This document shows positions 14,955 to 22,246 of a DNA stretch of 33,662 nucleotides, piece after piece. The notes under the pieces are model-generated. The model saw only the letters and a program-made list of their open reading frames with translations, had not been told where the DNA came from and made no database searches. The position numbers and the translations under genes are program-made. The stretch is from NCBI GenBank assembly GCA_964469165.1, contig CAYXXZ010000025.1, positions 1 through 33,662 on the forward strand, given 5' to 3'. Numbering within the stretch: the first letter of the stretch is position 1; each line of letters opens with the position of its first letter. The DNA is from CAYXXZ01 sp964469165 (GTDB lineage Bacteria; Pseudomonadota; Gammaproteobacteria; Pseudomonadales; Porticoccaceae).

Positions 14955-16803
14955 GTCCCCCGCCAAGAGCAATAGCCTGACCGTATATCTGCGCCTGCTG
15001 AGGGAGCTCAGGCCCTACTGGCCGATCTTTATCATCAGCATTCTCGGCATGTGGGTGTTCTCCGCCATGGAGATCGCTTTCGTCGACCTGATCGGCTATC
15101 TGGTCAACGTGCTCACCGTGGTCACCGGCGAAGCCAGTGGTGGCTCCGGCCTCGACATCACCGCCATCGACAGCGGCCTGACGGCGCGCATCGCCGACCT
15201 TCTGGTCGAGAGCGATGACGTGCTGGCGCAAAGTCGCGTGGTCATTCCCCTCATGATCATGGTGGTGGCAGTGCTGCGCGGTCTGGGCTTCATCATCGGC
15301 CAGTACGGCATGAGCTACATTTCGCAGCATATCGTCGACAACCTGCGCAACCGGGTTTTTGAAAAATACACGCGCATGCCCAGTGAGTATTTCGACCAGA
15401 ACATGTCGGGCCACCTGGTGACACAGCTCACCTTCCACGTTCAGCAGGTGATGGGTGCGGCCACCACGGCACTCAAGGTCGTGTTGCGGGAAGGTTTTCT
15501 CGTGGTGGGATTGTTGACCTACCTGGTGTATCTGAACTGGCGCCTGGCACTCATTTTCTTTTCGGTGATTCCGGTCATCGCGCTCATCATCACCTATGTG
15601 AGCAAGCGTTTTCGCCGCCTCAGCAACCGCATCCAGAACGCCATGGGCGACGTCACGCAAGTGGCGAGCGAAGCGGTGTCCGGCTACCGGGAGATGCGTC
15701 TCTTTGGTGGCGAAAGCTACGAGATCGCGCGCATGCACAGGGCCAGCCGCCAGAATTGTCGGCAGAGTTTGAAGCTGTCGCTGACGGAGAGTTTCAGCTC
15801 TCCCGCCGTACAGGTTCTGGTGGCGGGCTCGCTGTCCCTGCTGATATACATGGCCATGGTACCGGACCTGCTGGGCAGCATGAGCACCGGCGGCTTCACC
15901 AAATTCCTGCTGACGGCGGGCCTGCTCGCCAAGCCCATCCGCCAGTTGACGCAGGTGAACAGCACCATCCAGCGCGGTATCGCCGCCGCGACGGTATTGT
16001 TCGACACCCTCGATCGCGACGAGGAAAAGGACAGTGGCACCGTTGCCAGGGCGCGAGTGGAAGGGCGCTTTCGTTTCGACAACGTGGTGTTCCGTTATCA
16101 GAGCGCCAGCGAGGATGCCATGAAGGGCGTCACTTTCGACGTGGCTCCCGGTGAATCCATCGCCCTGGTGGGCTCATCCGGGAGCGGCAAGACCACGTTG
16201 GTGGGGCTGATTCCCCGTTTCTACAATTATCAAAGCGGCGCCATCACCCTGGATGGCATCGAGATCAGCGCCTACCAGCTCAACAACCTGCGTAGTCACA
16301 TTGCCCTGGTGAGCCAGCAAGTGACCTTGTTCAACGACACCATCTACAACAACATCGCCTACGGCGAACTCGCCGCCAAGACGCCGCAGCAGGTGCGCGC
16401 CGCGGCCAAGGATGCCTATGCACTGGATTTCATCGAGAGCTTGCCAGAGGGCTTCGACACCATCATCGGTGATGACGGCATCATGCTCTCCGGGGGGCAG
16501 CGCCAGCGTATCGCCATCGCCCGCGCATTGCTCAAGGATGCGCCCATCCTGATTCTCGACGAAGCGACGTCGGCGCTCGATACCGAATCCGAGCGCTATA
16601 TCCAGAAAGCGCTGGAAGTGGTGATGCGCGGCCGCACCACCTTCGTCATTGCCCACCGCCTCAGCACCATCGAGAACGCCGACCGCATCCTGGTGCTGGA
16701 GAAGGGCCGGATCGTGGAGCAGGGCACCCACAGTGAACTGATGGCGGCCAAGGGCCGCTACGCGGTGCTCTACAATCAGTCGCTGATCGAGGCCGCGTCC
16801 TGA
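14947..16803 (+). CDS. msbA: Lipid A export ABC transporter MsbA
   Basis: Flips lipid A-core and phospholipids across the inner membrane using ATP. 618 aa from ATG 14947, inside the end of exbD. An N-terminal six-helix transmembrane domain is followed by an ATPase with Walker A GSSGSGKTT, signature MLSGGQRQRIAIARALL, Walker B ILILDEATSALD and the switch His in FVIAHRLST. It is longer than the usual 582 aa: the loop between TM1 and TM2 (about residues 55-97) has roughly 31 extra residues compared with E. coli MsbA, rich in Gly, Ser and Asp. lpxK follows after three bases. Confidence 0.95.
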   Translation: MSESPAKSNSLTVYLRLLRELRPYWPIFIISILGMWVFSAMEIAFVDLIGYLVNVLTVVTGEASGGSGLDITAIDSGLTARIADLLVESDDVLAQSRVVIPLMIMVVAVLRGLGFIIGQYGMSYISQHIVDNLRNRVFEKYTRMPSEYFDQNMSGHLVTQLTFHVQQVMGAATTALKVVLREGFLVVGLLTYLVYLNWRLALIFFSVIPVIALIITYVSKRFRRLSNRIQNAMGDVTQVASEAVSGYREMRLFGGESYEIARMHRASRQNCRQSLKLSLTESFSSPAVQVLVAGSLSLLIYMAMVPDLLGSMSTGGFTKFLLTAGLLAKPIRQLTQVNSTIQRGIAAATVLFDTLDRDEEKDSGTVARARVEGRFRFDNVVFRYQSASEDAMKGVTFDVAPGESIALVGSSGSGKTTLVGLIPRFYNYQSGAITLDGIEISAYQLNNLRSHIALVSQQVTLFNDTIYNNIAYGELAAKTPQQVRAAAKDAYALDFIESLPEGFDTIIGDDGIMLSGGQRQRIAIARALLKDAPILILDEATSALDTESERYIQKALEVVMRGRTTFVIAHRLSTIENADRILVLEKGRIVEQGTHSELMAAKGRYAVLYNQSLIEAAS

Positions 16804-16806
16804 GGC

Positions 16807-17808
16807 ATGAATATTCTGGAACGTGCCTGGTATCAACCCCGCGGCTGGTCGCTGCTGCTGGCACCCCTGTCCTTGCTGTTCATGCGTATCGTGCGCAAGC
16901 GCCGCGAATACCTGGAGCGGCGCCGCGCCAGGCTGCGCATTCCGGTGGTGGTGGTGGGCAACATCACGGTGGGGGGCACCGGCAAGACGCCGCTGATCAT
17001 CGCGCTCGTCAAGGCCCTGCAGGAAAAGGGTTACAAGGTTGGTGTCGTCAGCCGCGGCTACGGCGGCAGGGCACCGGGCTATCCCTACAGGGTGATGCCG
17101 TCCAGCGATCCCCGCGAGAGCGGTGACGAGCCGCTGCTGATCGCCCGCAGCTGCGGGTGTCCGGTCATGGTCGATCCCGACCGCTACCGCGCCGCCAGGG
17201 TACTGCAGGACAGCGGTGATTGCGAACTGATCCTGAGCGACGATGGCCTGCAACACTACCGCCTGCCGCGCAATATGGAAATCATCGTCGTCGACGGCGA
17301 GCGCGTGCTGGGCAATCACTGGTGCCTGCCCGCCGGGCCGTTGCGCGAGCCCGTGTCGCGCCTCAGCGAAGCGGATTTCGTCATCGTCAACGGCGGTGAT
17401 GCGGTGTTGAATCACCCGTGCCAATACCGCATGGATCTCGTGCCCCTGGTGTTTCGCAACCTCGGCAGCGGTGAGGTGCGTGAAATCAGGGATCCCCCCG
17501 GGGCGGGGTCGGTTCACGCCGCTGCCGGCATCGGCAATCCGGCGCGGTTCGCGCGCACCCTTGCCAGTCTCGGGCTTGCGGTAAAATTGCATCCGTTCCC
17601 GGACCACCACGATTTTCGCGCGGCTGATCTCGATTTTGGCGACGAGCGCCCGGTGATCATCACCACCAAGGATGCGGTCAAATGCGCACGCCTCGAACGC
17701 GCCCAGGGCATGGACAGCCTGTGGGAACTGGAAGTAGCCGCACGCCTCGAAAACAACGGCATGAATACCCTGCTGCAAGCCATCGAAAACCTGGTGACGA
17801 CTCAGTGA
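16807..17808 (+). CDS. lpxK: Tetraacyldisaccharide 4'-kinase LpxK
   Basis: Phosphorylates the 4' position of the lipid A disaccharide precursor at the inner membrane. 333 aa, the usual length. An N-terminal membrane-associated helix (SLLLAPLSLLFMRIV) is followed by a P-loop at residues 51-62, GNITVGGTGKTP. The motifs VVSRGYGGR, GDEPLLIA, LSDDGLQHY and LPAGPLREP are all present. It lies immediately after msbA and overlaps kdsB by 4 bases, forming a lipid A/LPS supply block. Confidence 0.96.
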   Translation: MNILERAWYQPRGWSLLLAPLSLLFMRIVRKRREYLERRRARLRIPVVVVGNITVGGTGKTPLIIALVKALQEKGYKVGVVSRGYGGRAPGYPYRVMPSSDPRESGDEPLLIARSCGCPVMVDPDRYRAARVLQDSGDCELILSDDGLQHYRLPRNMEIIVVDGERVLGNHWCLPAGPLREPVSRLSEADFVIVNGGDAVLNHPCQYRMDLVPLVFRNLGSGEVREIRDPPGAGSVHAAAGIGNPARFARTLASLGLAVKLHPFPDHHDFRAADLDFGDERPVIITTKDAVKCARLERAQGMDSLWELEVAARLENNGMNTLLQAIENLVTTQ

Positions 17809-18575
17809 CGACAGCATTTTCCATTGTGATTCCCGCCCGCTACGCATCCACCCGCCTGCCGGCAAAGCCGTTGCGCGATATTGCCGGCAAGCCCATGATT
17901 CAGCGCGTCTATGAACAGGCCGCTGCCGCCGGCGCGCAGCGCGTCATCATCGCCACCGACGACGAGCGCATTGCGGCTGTCGTGGCAGGGTTCGGCGGCA
18001 CCGCCATGATGACGCGCGCCGACCATCAATCCGGCACCGACCGCCTCCAGGAGGTGGCCGCACGCTGTGGCTTTGGCGGCGATGACATTCTGGTCAACGT
18101 GCAGGGTGACGAGCCGCTGATTCCGCCGGAGGTGATTCGCCAGGTGGCCGCTAACCTTGCCGCCAATCCGCTCGCCGCGGCGGCAACCCTCTGTGAGCCC
18201 ATCACGACGACGGCGGATTTTCACAATCCCAATATCGTCAAAGTAGTGTGCGACAGCGCGGGCTTCGGCCTCTATTTCAGCCGTGCGCCCCTGCCGTGGC
18301 CGCGCGATCACTTTCTGGCGGGCGCCGAAGGCTTGCCCGCTGGCCTGAATGCGCGCCGCCATCTGGGCATATACGCCTACCGGGTGCGGGAACTCGATGA
18401 TTTCGTGTCCTGGCCGCAGGCGCCATTGGAAACTATCGAGTGTCTGGAGCAACTGCGTTTTCTCTGGCAGGGCCGCCGCATTCACGTTGCCGATGCCTGT
18501 AAGACGGTGCCCGGCGGCGTCGATACGAAAGAGGATCTGGCGCGGGTGATCGCCATCGTCAAGGGAAGGGAATGA
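17805..18575 (+). CDS. kdsB: 3-deoxy-manno-octulosonate cytidylyltransferase KdsB
   Basis: Activates Kdo as CMP-Kdo for LPS core synthesis. 256 aa from GTG 17805, whose codon overlaps the lpxK stop by 4 bases (GTGA). N-terminal nucleotide-binding signature VIPARYASTRLPAKPL and GKPMIQRVYEQA, then NVQGDEPLIPP and RHLGIYAYR, are all typical. The frame continues upstream into lpxK without KdsB similarity. In many relatives a small Trm112/YcaR-like gene lies between lpxK and kdsB; here the 4-base overlap leaves no room for it. Confidence 0.96.
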   Translation: MTTAFSIVIPARYASTRLPAKPLRDIAGKPMIQRVYEQAAAAGAQRVIIATDDERIAAVVAGFGGTAMMTRADHQSGTDRLQEVAARCGFGGDDILVNVQGDEPLIPPEVIRQVAANLAANPLAAAATLCEPITTTADFHNPNIVKVVCDSAGFGLYFSRAPLPWPRDHFLAGAEGLPAGLNARRHLGIYAYRVRELDDFVSWPQAPLETIECLEQLRFLWQGRRIHVADACKTVPGGVDTKEDLARVIAIVKGRE

Positions 18576-18611
18576 GGCCGAAGCGGGCGACGGCCTGAAA
18601 AAAATTTCCCG

Positions 18612-18995
18612 CTAGGCGTGGAGCTGAACCGCGAGTGTTTGCTGAGCAGCCTTGCTATACGGCGCTGACAATTCCGACAGTTCTTCGGATGCCTCATAGG
18701 GGCTTGTGCTCGACTCGAAATGCCTGGTTATGCGAACAGGGTAGTCGTGCTCCAGGAACATCTGCCTGTTTTTGATGAGTCTGTCGGTTGGCAGAAGTGT
18801 CTCCATGTGGTCAAGGGAACGCTCCGCGAAAGTAAAGAAAATAATAAATTTGTTGTCCGGGGAAAAATACTTGTTCGTGATCATATATTTTGAAGGCGTG
18901 CCGTCGGCGGAAATGCGCACAATCAGAATTTTGTTCATAACACCGCAAATAGTGTGATCAAAAATCAGGCTCTCGACGGGAATATCCGCGCTCAT
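18612..18995 (-). CDS. Hypothetical protein, 127 aa, unrecognised
   Basis: I do not recognise this protein. The chosen start is ATG 18995, preceded by AAGGAG with a good spacer; the frame is open further upstream but only through the dispersed repeat. No signal peptide or membrane helix is visible. The central part alternates hydrophobic and charged residues (KILIVRISADGTPSKYMITN, then FIIFFTFAERSL), suggesting a small beta-rich fold. The tail is rich in Ser and Glu. Its codons look more AT-rich than those of its neighbours, a hint of later acquisition. It is convergent to kdsB, with a 36-base gap. Confidence 0.6.
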   Translation of the reverse strand: MSADIPVESLIFDHTICGVMNKILIVRISADGTPSKYMITNKYFSPDNKFIIFFTFAERSLDHMETLLPTDRLIKNRQMFLEHDYPVRITRHFESSTSPYEASEELSELSAPYSKAAQQTLAVQLHA

Positions 18996-19046
18996 CTTTT
19001 TCTCCTTATCAATATTTGAATGTGGACTGTTGATTTGCTTAGCTAC

Positions 19047-19055
19047 TGTATAGCA
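19047..19055 (-). promoter_or_regulatory. Candidate extended -10 promoter for the 127-aa gene
   Basis: On the minus strand this reads TGCTATACA, an extended -10 (TGN plus TATACA) about 50 bases before ATG 18995. No convincing -35 hexamer lies at the right distance, which an extended -10 can tolerate. The leader would run through the AAGGAG site. Confidence 0.35.
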
Positions 19056-19154
19056 GGATTCGGGCGTTTCTCCGCTGATTTGCCTGATAGGGCGACGAAA
19101 GGCGTTATTTGGAGACGAGCGGTATAGAGTGACCATTGATCGCTCTTGAAATAA

Positions 19155-19263
19155 GCTGTAAGCCATAAGCTTTAAGCAGGCGTACTGGAAGAGCTGGATT
19201 CTGCCAGGGTTCAACGTAAAGCTTTAAGCCCAGCTACAACCCATTGCCCGAATCCTGACTTGT
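19155..19263 (+). repeat. Dispersed intergenic repeat, copy B (uninterrupted)
   Basis: Its first 25 bases are identical to 9721-9745, followed by a gap-free diverged 28-base segment ending TTCTGCCAG and then GGTTCAACGTAAAGCTT. This matches the sequence on both sides of the inserted element of copy A and so preserves the empty target site at 19199-19208. AAGCTTTAAGC occurs twice inside it. It lies in the gap between the 127-aa gene and the phosphatase gene. The right end is approximate. Confidence 0.75.
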
Positions 19264-19328
19264 GCGCAAAACCACATTGCAACCTGTTGATTTATAATGG
19301 CTGCCTACTCGTCATTTTCGTTTTTGGA

Positions 19329-19850
19329 ATGCTGTCAAAAAATCTACCTAATCCTTTGAAAAAAAAGGATAAAGTTTCCGTTTTGTTCGTATGCCTCGGC
19401 AACATCTGCCGCTCGCCGACCGCGGAGGGCATGTTTCGCGACAAGGTCGCTGCCAGTGAGCTGGGAGGCGCAATTCACATCGACTCGGCGGGAACCGGAG
19501 ACTGGCACATCGGCCGCCCGCCGGATACGAGGGCGCAGCACGCCGCTCGAGGGCGCGGTTACGATATCGGTGATTTGCGTGCACGCCAGGTATCGGCGGC
19601 GGATTTTGCCTTGTTTGATTACATTCTCGCCATGGACGCTCAGAACCTCCAGGATTTGCAAGTCATGCGCCCCGCGAACTTCACCGGTCACCTGGGATTG
19701 ATGCTGCAATTTGATTCAAGCGGCGCTGTGACGGAGGTGCCAGACCCTTATTTTGGCGGGGAAGAGGGCTTCCAGAGAGTGCTGGACCTGCTCGAAGCGG
19801 CGTCGCAAGGCTTGCTCGACCATATCCGCAGCCAGCATTTCGCCAGGTGA
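19329..19850 (+). CDS. Low-molecular-weight protein tyrosine phosphatase
   Basis: Cytoplasmic phosphatase of the Wzb/PtpA class. The P-loop VCLGNICRSPTAEG contains Cys22 and Arg28 (CX5R), and the general acid Asp139 is in DPYFGG. 173 aa from ATG 19329. The family is usually about 155 aa, so about 15 extra N-terminal residues (NLPNPLKKKDK) are present. The ribosome-binding site is poor, and an ATG at 19260 would add 23 hydrophobic residues of uncertain reality. A phosphatase between kdsB and murB is also found in Pseudomonas. No tyrosine kinase is nearby, so the substrate is not evident. Confidence 0.88.
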   Translation: MLSKNLPNPLKKKDKVSVLFVCLGNICRSPTAEGMFRDKVAASELGGAIHIDSAGTGDWHIGRPPDTRAQHAARGRGYDIGDLRARQVSAADFALFDYILAMDAQNLQDLQVMRPANFTGHLGLMLQFDSSGAVTEVPDPYFGGEEGFQRVLDLLEAASQGLLDHIRSQHFAR

Positions 19851-19917
19851 TGGGCGGCGGGATGATTGGCGTATACCTCGCCCCCCCCAATGCCGCTCCT
19901 GTGGCAGGTCTCCAGCG

Positions 19918-20946
19918 ATGACCGCGTTGGCCATCGTCGAGAACGTATCACTGACCCCCTATACCACCCTCGCGTTACCGGGCGAGGCGGAGTTTTTTTG
20001 TCGGGTCGAAAGCGATGAGGATCTGGAGGACGCGCTGACCCATGCCAGAGACAGGCGCCTGGCCATCACCTTGCTGGGGGGCGGCAGCAATACCGTGGTC
20101 AATGGGCGAGTCTCGGGCCTGGTGATCTTGATGGCGACCCGCGCGCTGCGAATCCTCGCGGAGGACGCTGATTCCGTCACGCTGCGCGTGGCAGCGGGAG
20201 AAAACTGGCATGAGCTTGTGGCGTACTGCCTGGCGCGCGGCTGGCACGGGCTTGAAAATCTGGCGCTGATTCCCGGCAGTGCCGGTGCTGCACCAGTCCA
20301 GAACATCGGTGCCTATGGCGTGGAGCTCGCCTCGCTGCTGTGCGCCGTGGAAGTGGTGCACTGCCACGATGGCCGCCACCAAACCCTGTCCGCTGCCGAA
20401 TGTGAGCTGCGCTATCGCGACAGCATTTTCAAACACGCGCTGCGCGGCAAGGTCGTCATCAAAGCCATCGTCGTTCGTTTGACAAAGAAGGGGCGCGCCA
20501 ATCTCGCTTATCCGGAGTTGGCGAATACCCTGCGTCATTTGGCAAATCCCGGGCCGCAAGATGTGTTCGAAGCGGTCTGCGCGTTGCGGCGCAGCAAGTT
20601 GCCGGACCCGCAAGAGCTGGCCAATGCAGGCAGCTTTTTCAAGAACCCGGTGCTCGCTGCCGCTGCGGCACAGCGCCTGATCGCTCAGTGTCCCGACATT
20701 CCGCGCTATCCACAGGCGGATGGCGCGGTGAAATTTCCCGCCGCCTGGCTGATCGACCGCGCCGGCTGGAAGGGCGTGCGCCGGGGCGCGGTCGGCGTCC
20801 ACGACCGCCAGGCTCTGGTTCTGGTGCATCAGGGTGGTGGCACGGGTGCGCAGTTGCTGGCCCTCGCCGCCGCCATTGCAGACGATGTCCGGGCGCGCTA
20901 TGGCGTTGCCCTGGAGGCCGAGCCTGTGGTGGTGGGCGATGGTTAG
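19918..20946 (+). CDS. murB: UDP-N-acetylenolpyruvoylglucosamine reductase MurB
   Basis: Flavoenzyme completing UDP-MurNAc synthesis for peptidoglycan. 342 aa from ATG 19918, the type I (E. coli-like) length. FAD-binding residues lie in LLGGGSNTVV and IPGSAGAAPVQNIGAYG. Arg167 (YRDSIFK) and Ser239 (NAGSFFKNP) are the expected catalytic residues, and a C-terminal Glu (333 or 335, in LEAEP) completes the site. The frame extends upstream into the phosphatase gene without similarity. A run of eight C residues at 19881-19888 precedes the start, outside the coding region. Confidence 0.95.
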   Translation: MTALAIVENVSLTPYTTLALPGEAEFFCRVESDEDLEDALTHARDRRLAITLLGGGSNTVVNGRVSGLVILMATRALRILAEDADSVTLRVAAGENWHELVAYCLARGWHGLENLALIPGSAGAAPVQNIGAYGVELASLLCAVEVVHCHDGRHQTLSAAECELRYRDSIFKHALRGKVVIKAIVVRLTKKGRANLAYPELANTLRHLANPGPQDVFEAVCALRRSKLPDPQELANAGSFFKNPVLAAAAAQRLIAQCPDIPRYPQADGAVKFPAAWLIDRAGWKGVRRGAVGVHDRQALVLVHQGGGTGAQLLALAAAIADDVRARYGVALEAEPVVVGDG

Positions 20947-21544
20947 CGAGCGGGAAATCTTTCCCCTGCTTGATGGCGAGCTCCACTTCTGGCAACAGTT
21001 CCTCTTGCCCGCAGAGAGCGCCGCACTGTTCGACAGGCTGATACAGGAAACGCCCTGGGAGCAGAGCATGATCCGGATTGCCGGACGCCCCATTCCGACT
21101 CCCCGCCTCAACGCCTGGTATGGTGATCGCGGCGCCGATTACGGCTATTCCGGCGTTTCGCTGCGCACCTTGCCCTGGACCCAGGCCCTGGCGCAACTGC
21201 GGACGCGGGTCGAGCACGCCACCGGGCACAGCTTCAACAGCGCCCTGGTCAATCTGTACCGCAACGAGCGCGACAGTGTCGACTGGCACAGCGACAACGA
21301 GGCCGAACTGGGGCCGAAACCTGTAGTGGCCTCTCTCAGCCTGGGGGAAACGCGCTGCTTCGAGCTGCGCCGCCGCGACAACCATCGCGACAAACGCAAG
21401 CTGGCCTTGGCCGATGGCGCGTTGCTGTTGATGGCCGGAGACATCCAGCGCCACTGGCAGCACCGGGTCGGCAAGGAAAGGTACGCCTGCGGCGCCCGCA
21501 TTAATATTACCTTCCGAACCGTGCATAATGGTCGCTATCGCTAA
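20939..21544 (+). CDS. AlkB-like 2OG-Fe(II) DNA repair dioxygenase
   Basis: Predicted oxidative demethylase of alkylated bases, 201 aa from ATG 20939, overlapping murB by 8 bases. Iron ligands are His117 and Asp119 in WHSDNE and His175 in WQHRV. The 2-oxoglutarate-binding end is RINITFR with Arg187 and Arg193. The block YGYSGVSL and NLYRNERDSVDWHSD is closer to ALKBH2/3-type bacterial homologues than to classic E. coli AlkB. There is no Ada-like regulator nearby; expression probably follows murB. Confidence 0.9.
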   Translation: MVSEREIFPLLDGELHFWQQFLLPAESAALFDRLIQETPWEQSMIRIAGRPIPTPRLNAWYGDRGADYGYSGVSLRTLPWTQALAQLRTRVEHATGHSFNSALVNLYRNERDSVDWHSDNEAELGPKPVVASLSLGETRCFELRRRDNHRDKRKLALADGALLLMAGDIQRHWQHRVGKERYACGARINITFRTVHNGRYR

Positions 21545-21595
21545 CGACGCCGGCGGGTGCTGTCGTCAAGAAGCAGATCAACGAGGTTCATGTCG

Positions 21596-22246
21596 ATGAT
21601 TTCAGTGCTTGTCGTGGACGATCACCAGCTTATCCGCATGGGATTGTGTGGCATTCTGGAAGACATCCCCGGCGTGGTGGTGGTGGGTCAGGCCGGCACC
21701 GGTGAGGAAGCCCTCGATTTTGTGCGCGAGCACCGCCCGGATGTGGTGCTGATGGATATCCGCATGCCGGGGATCGGCGGTGTCGAAGCTACCCGCCGCA
21801 TCCTGCTCAGCGGTGTGGATACCAAGGTGATCGTGATCACGGCAGTCAACGACGATGTCCATCCCGGCAAACTCCTCAAGGCCGGGGCATCGGGGTACAT
21901 CACCAAAAACACCAGCAATGATGAGATTCAGGCCGCGCTCAAGGCGGTGCGTCGCGGCAATATCTACGTCAGCCCCAGTATTGCCCAGCAACTGGTGATA
22001 AAAGGCCTCAAACCGGGCCAGGAGTCGTCACCGCTGGCGCTGCTCACCGATCGCGAACTGCAGATCGCGCAGATGATCACCAGCGGGCACCGGGCGGGGG
22101 AGGTCGCCGCGATCCTCAACATCAGCGCCAAGACCATCAATACCCACAAGTACCGCATCTACGAGAAGTTCGGGGTCAACAACGATGTCGAACTGACACT
22201 GGCGGCGGTGAAGTACGGGCTGGTCGACCCCAACGAAGTGCTCTGA
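21596..22246 (+). CDS. gacA: Response regulator GacA/UvrY
   Basis: DNA-binding response regulator of the GacS/GacA (BarA/UvrY) system, which controls small regulatory RNAs that titrate CsrA/RsmA. 216 aa. The receiver domain starts MISVLVVDDHQLIRMGL with phosphoacceptor Asp54 in VVLMDIRMPG. A LuxR-type helix-turn-helix follows, LTDRELQIAQMI to ISAKTINTHKYRIYEKF. ATG 21596 is 9 bases after GAGG and matches family N-termini; ATG 21590 is only 3 bases away from it and is rejected. uvrC follows with a one-base overlap, the classical uvrY-uvrC pairing. The cognate sensor is not in the window. Confidence 0.95.
   Translation: MISVLVVDDHQLIRMGLCGILEDIPGVVVVGQAGTGEEALDFVREHRPDVVLMDIRMPGIGGVEATRRILLSGVDTKVIVITAVNDDVHPGKLLKAGASGYITKNTSNDEIQAALKAVRRGNIYVSPSIAQQLVIKGLKPGQESSPLALLTDRELQIAQMITSGHRAGEVAAILNISAKTINTHKYRIYEKFGVNNDVELTLAAVKYGLVDPNEVL

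Noticed and set aside
18580..18610. Hairpin AGGCCG...CGGCCT followed by A-run as a kdsB terminator
   Set aside because: The homopolymer run is A, not T, on the kdsB strand, and it precedes the hairpin on the other strand, so neither direction gives a canonical intrinsic terminator.
18996..19214. N-terminal extension of the 127-aa gene to ATG 19214
   Set aside because: The extra 73 codons are encoded by the dispersed repeat, and the AAGGAG site points to ATG 18995.
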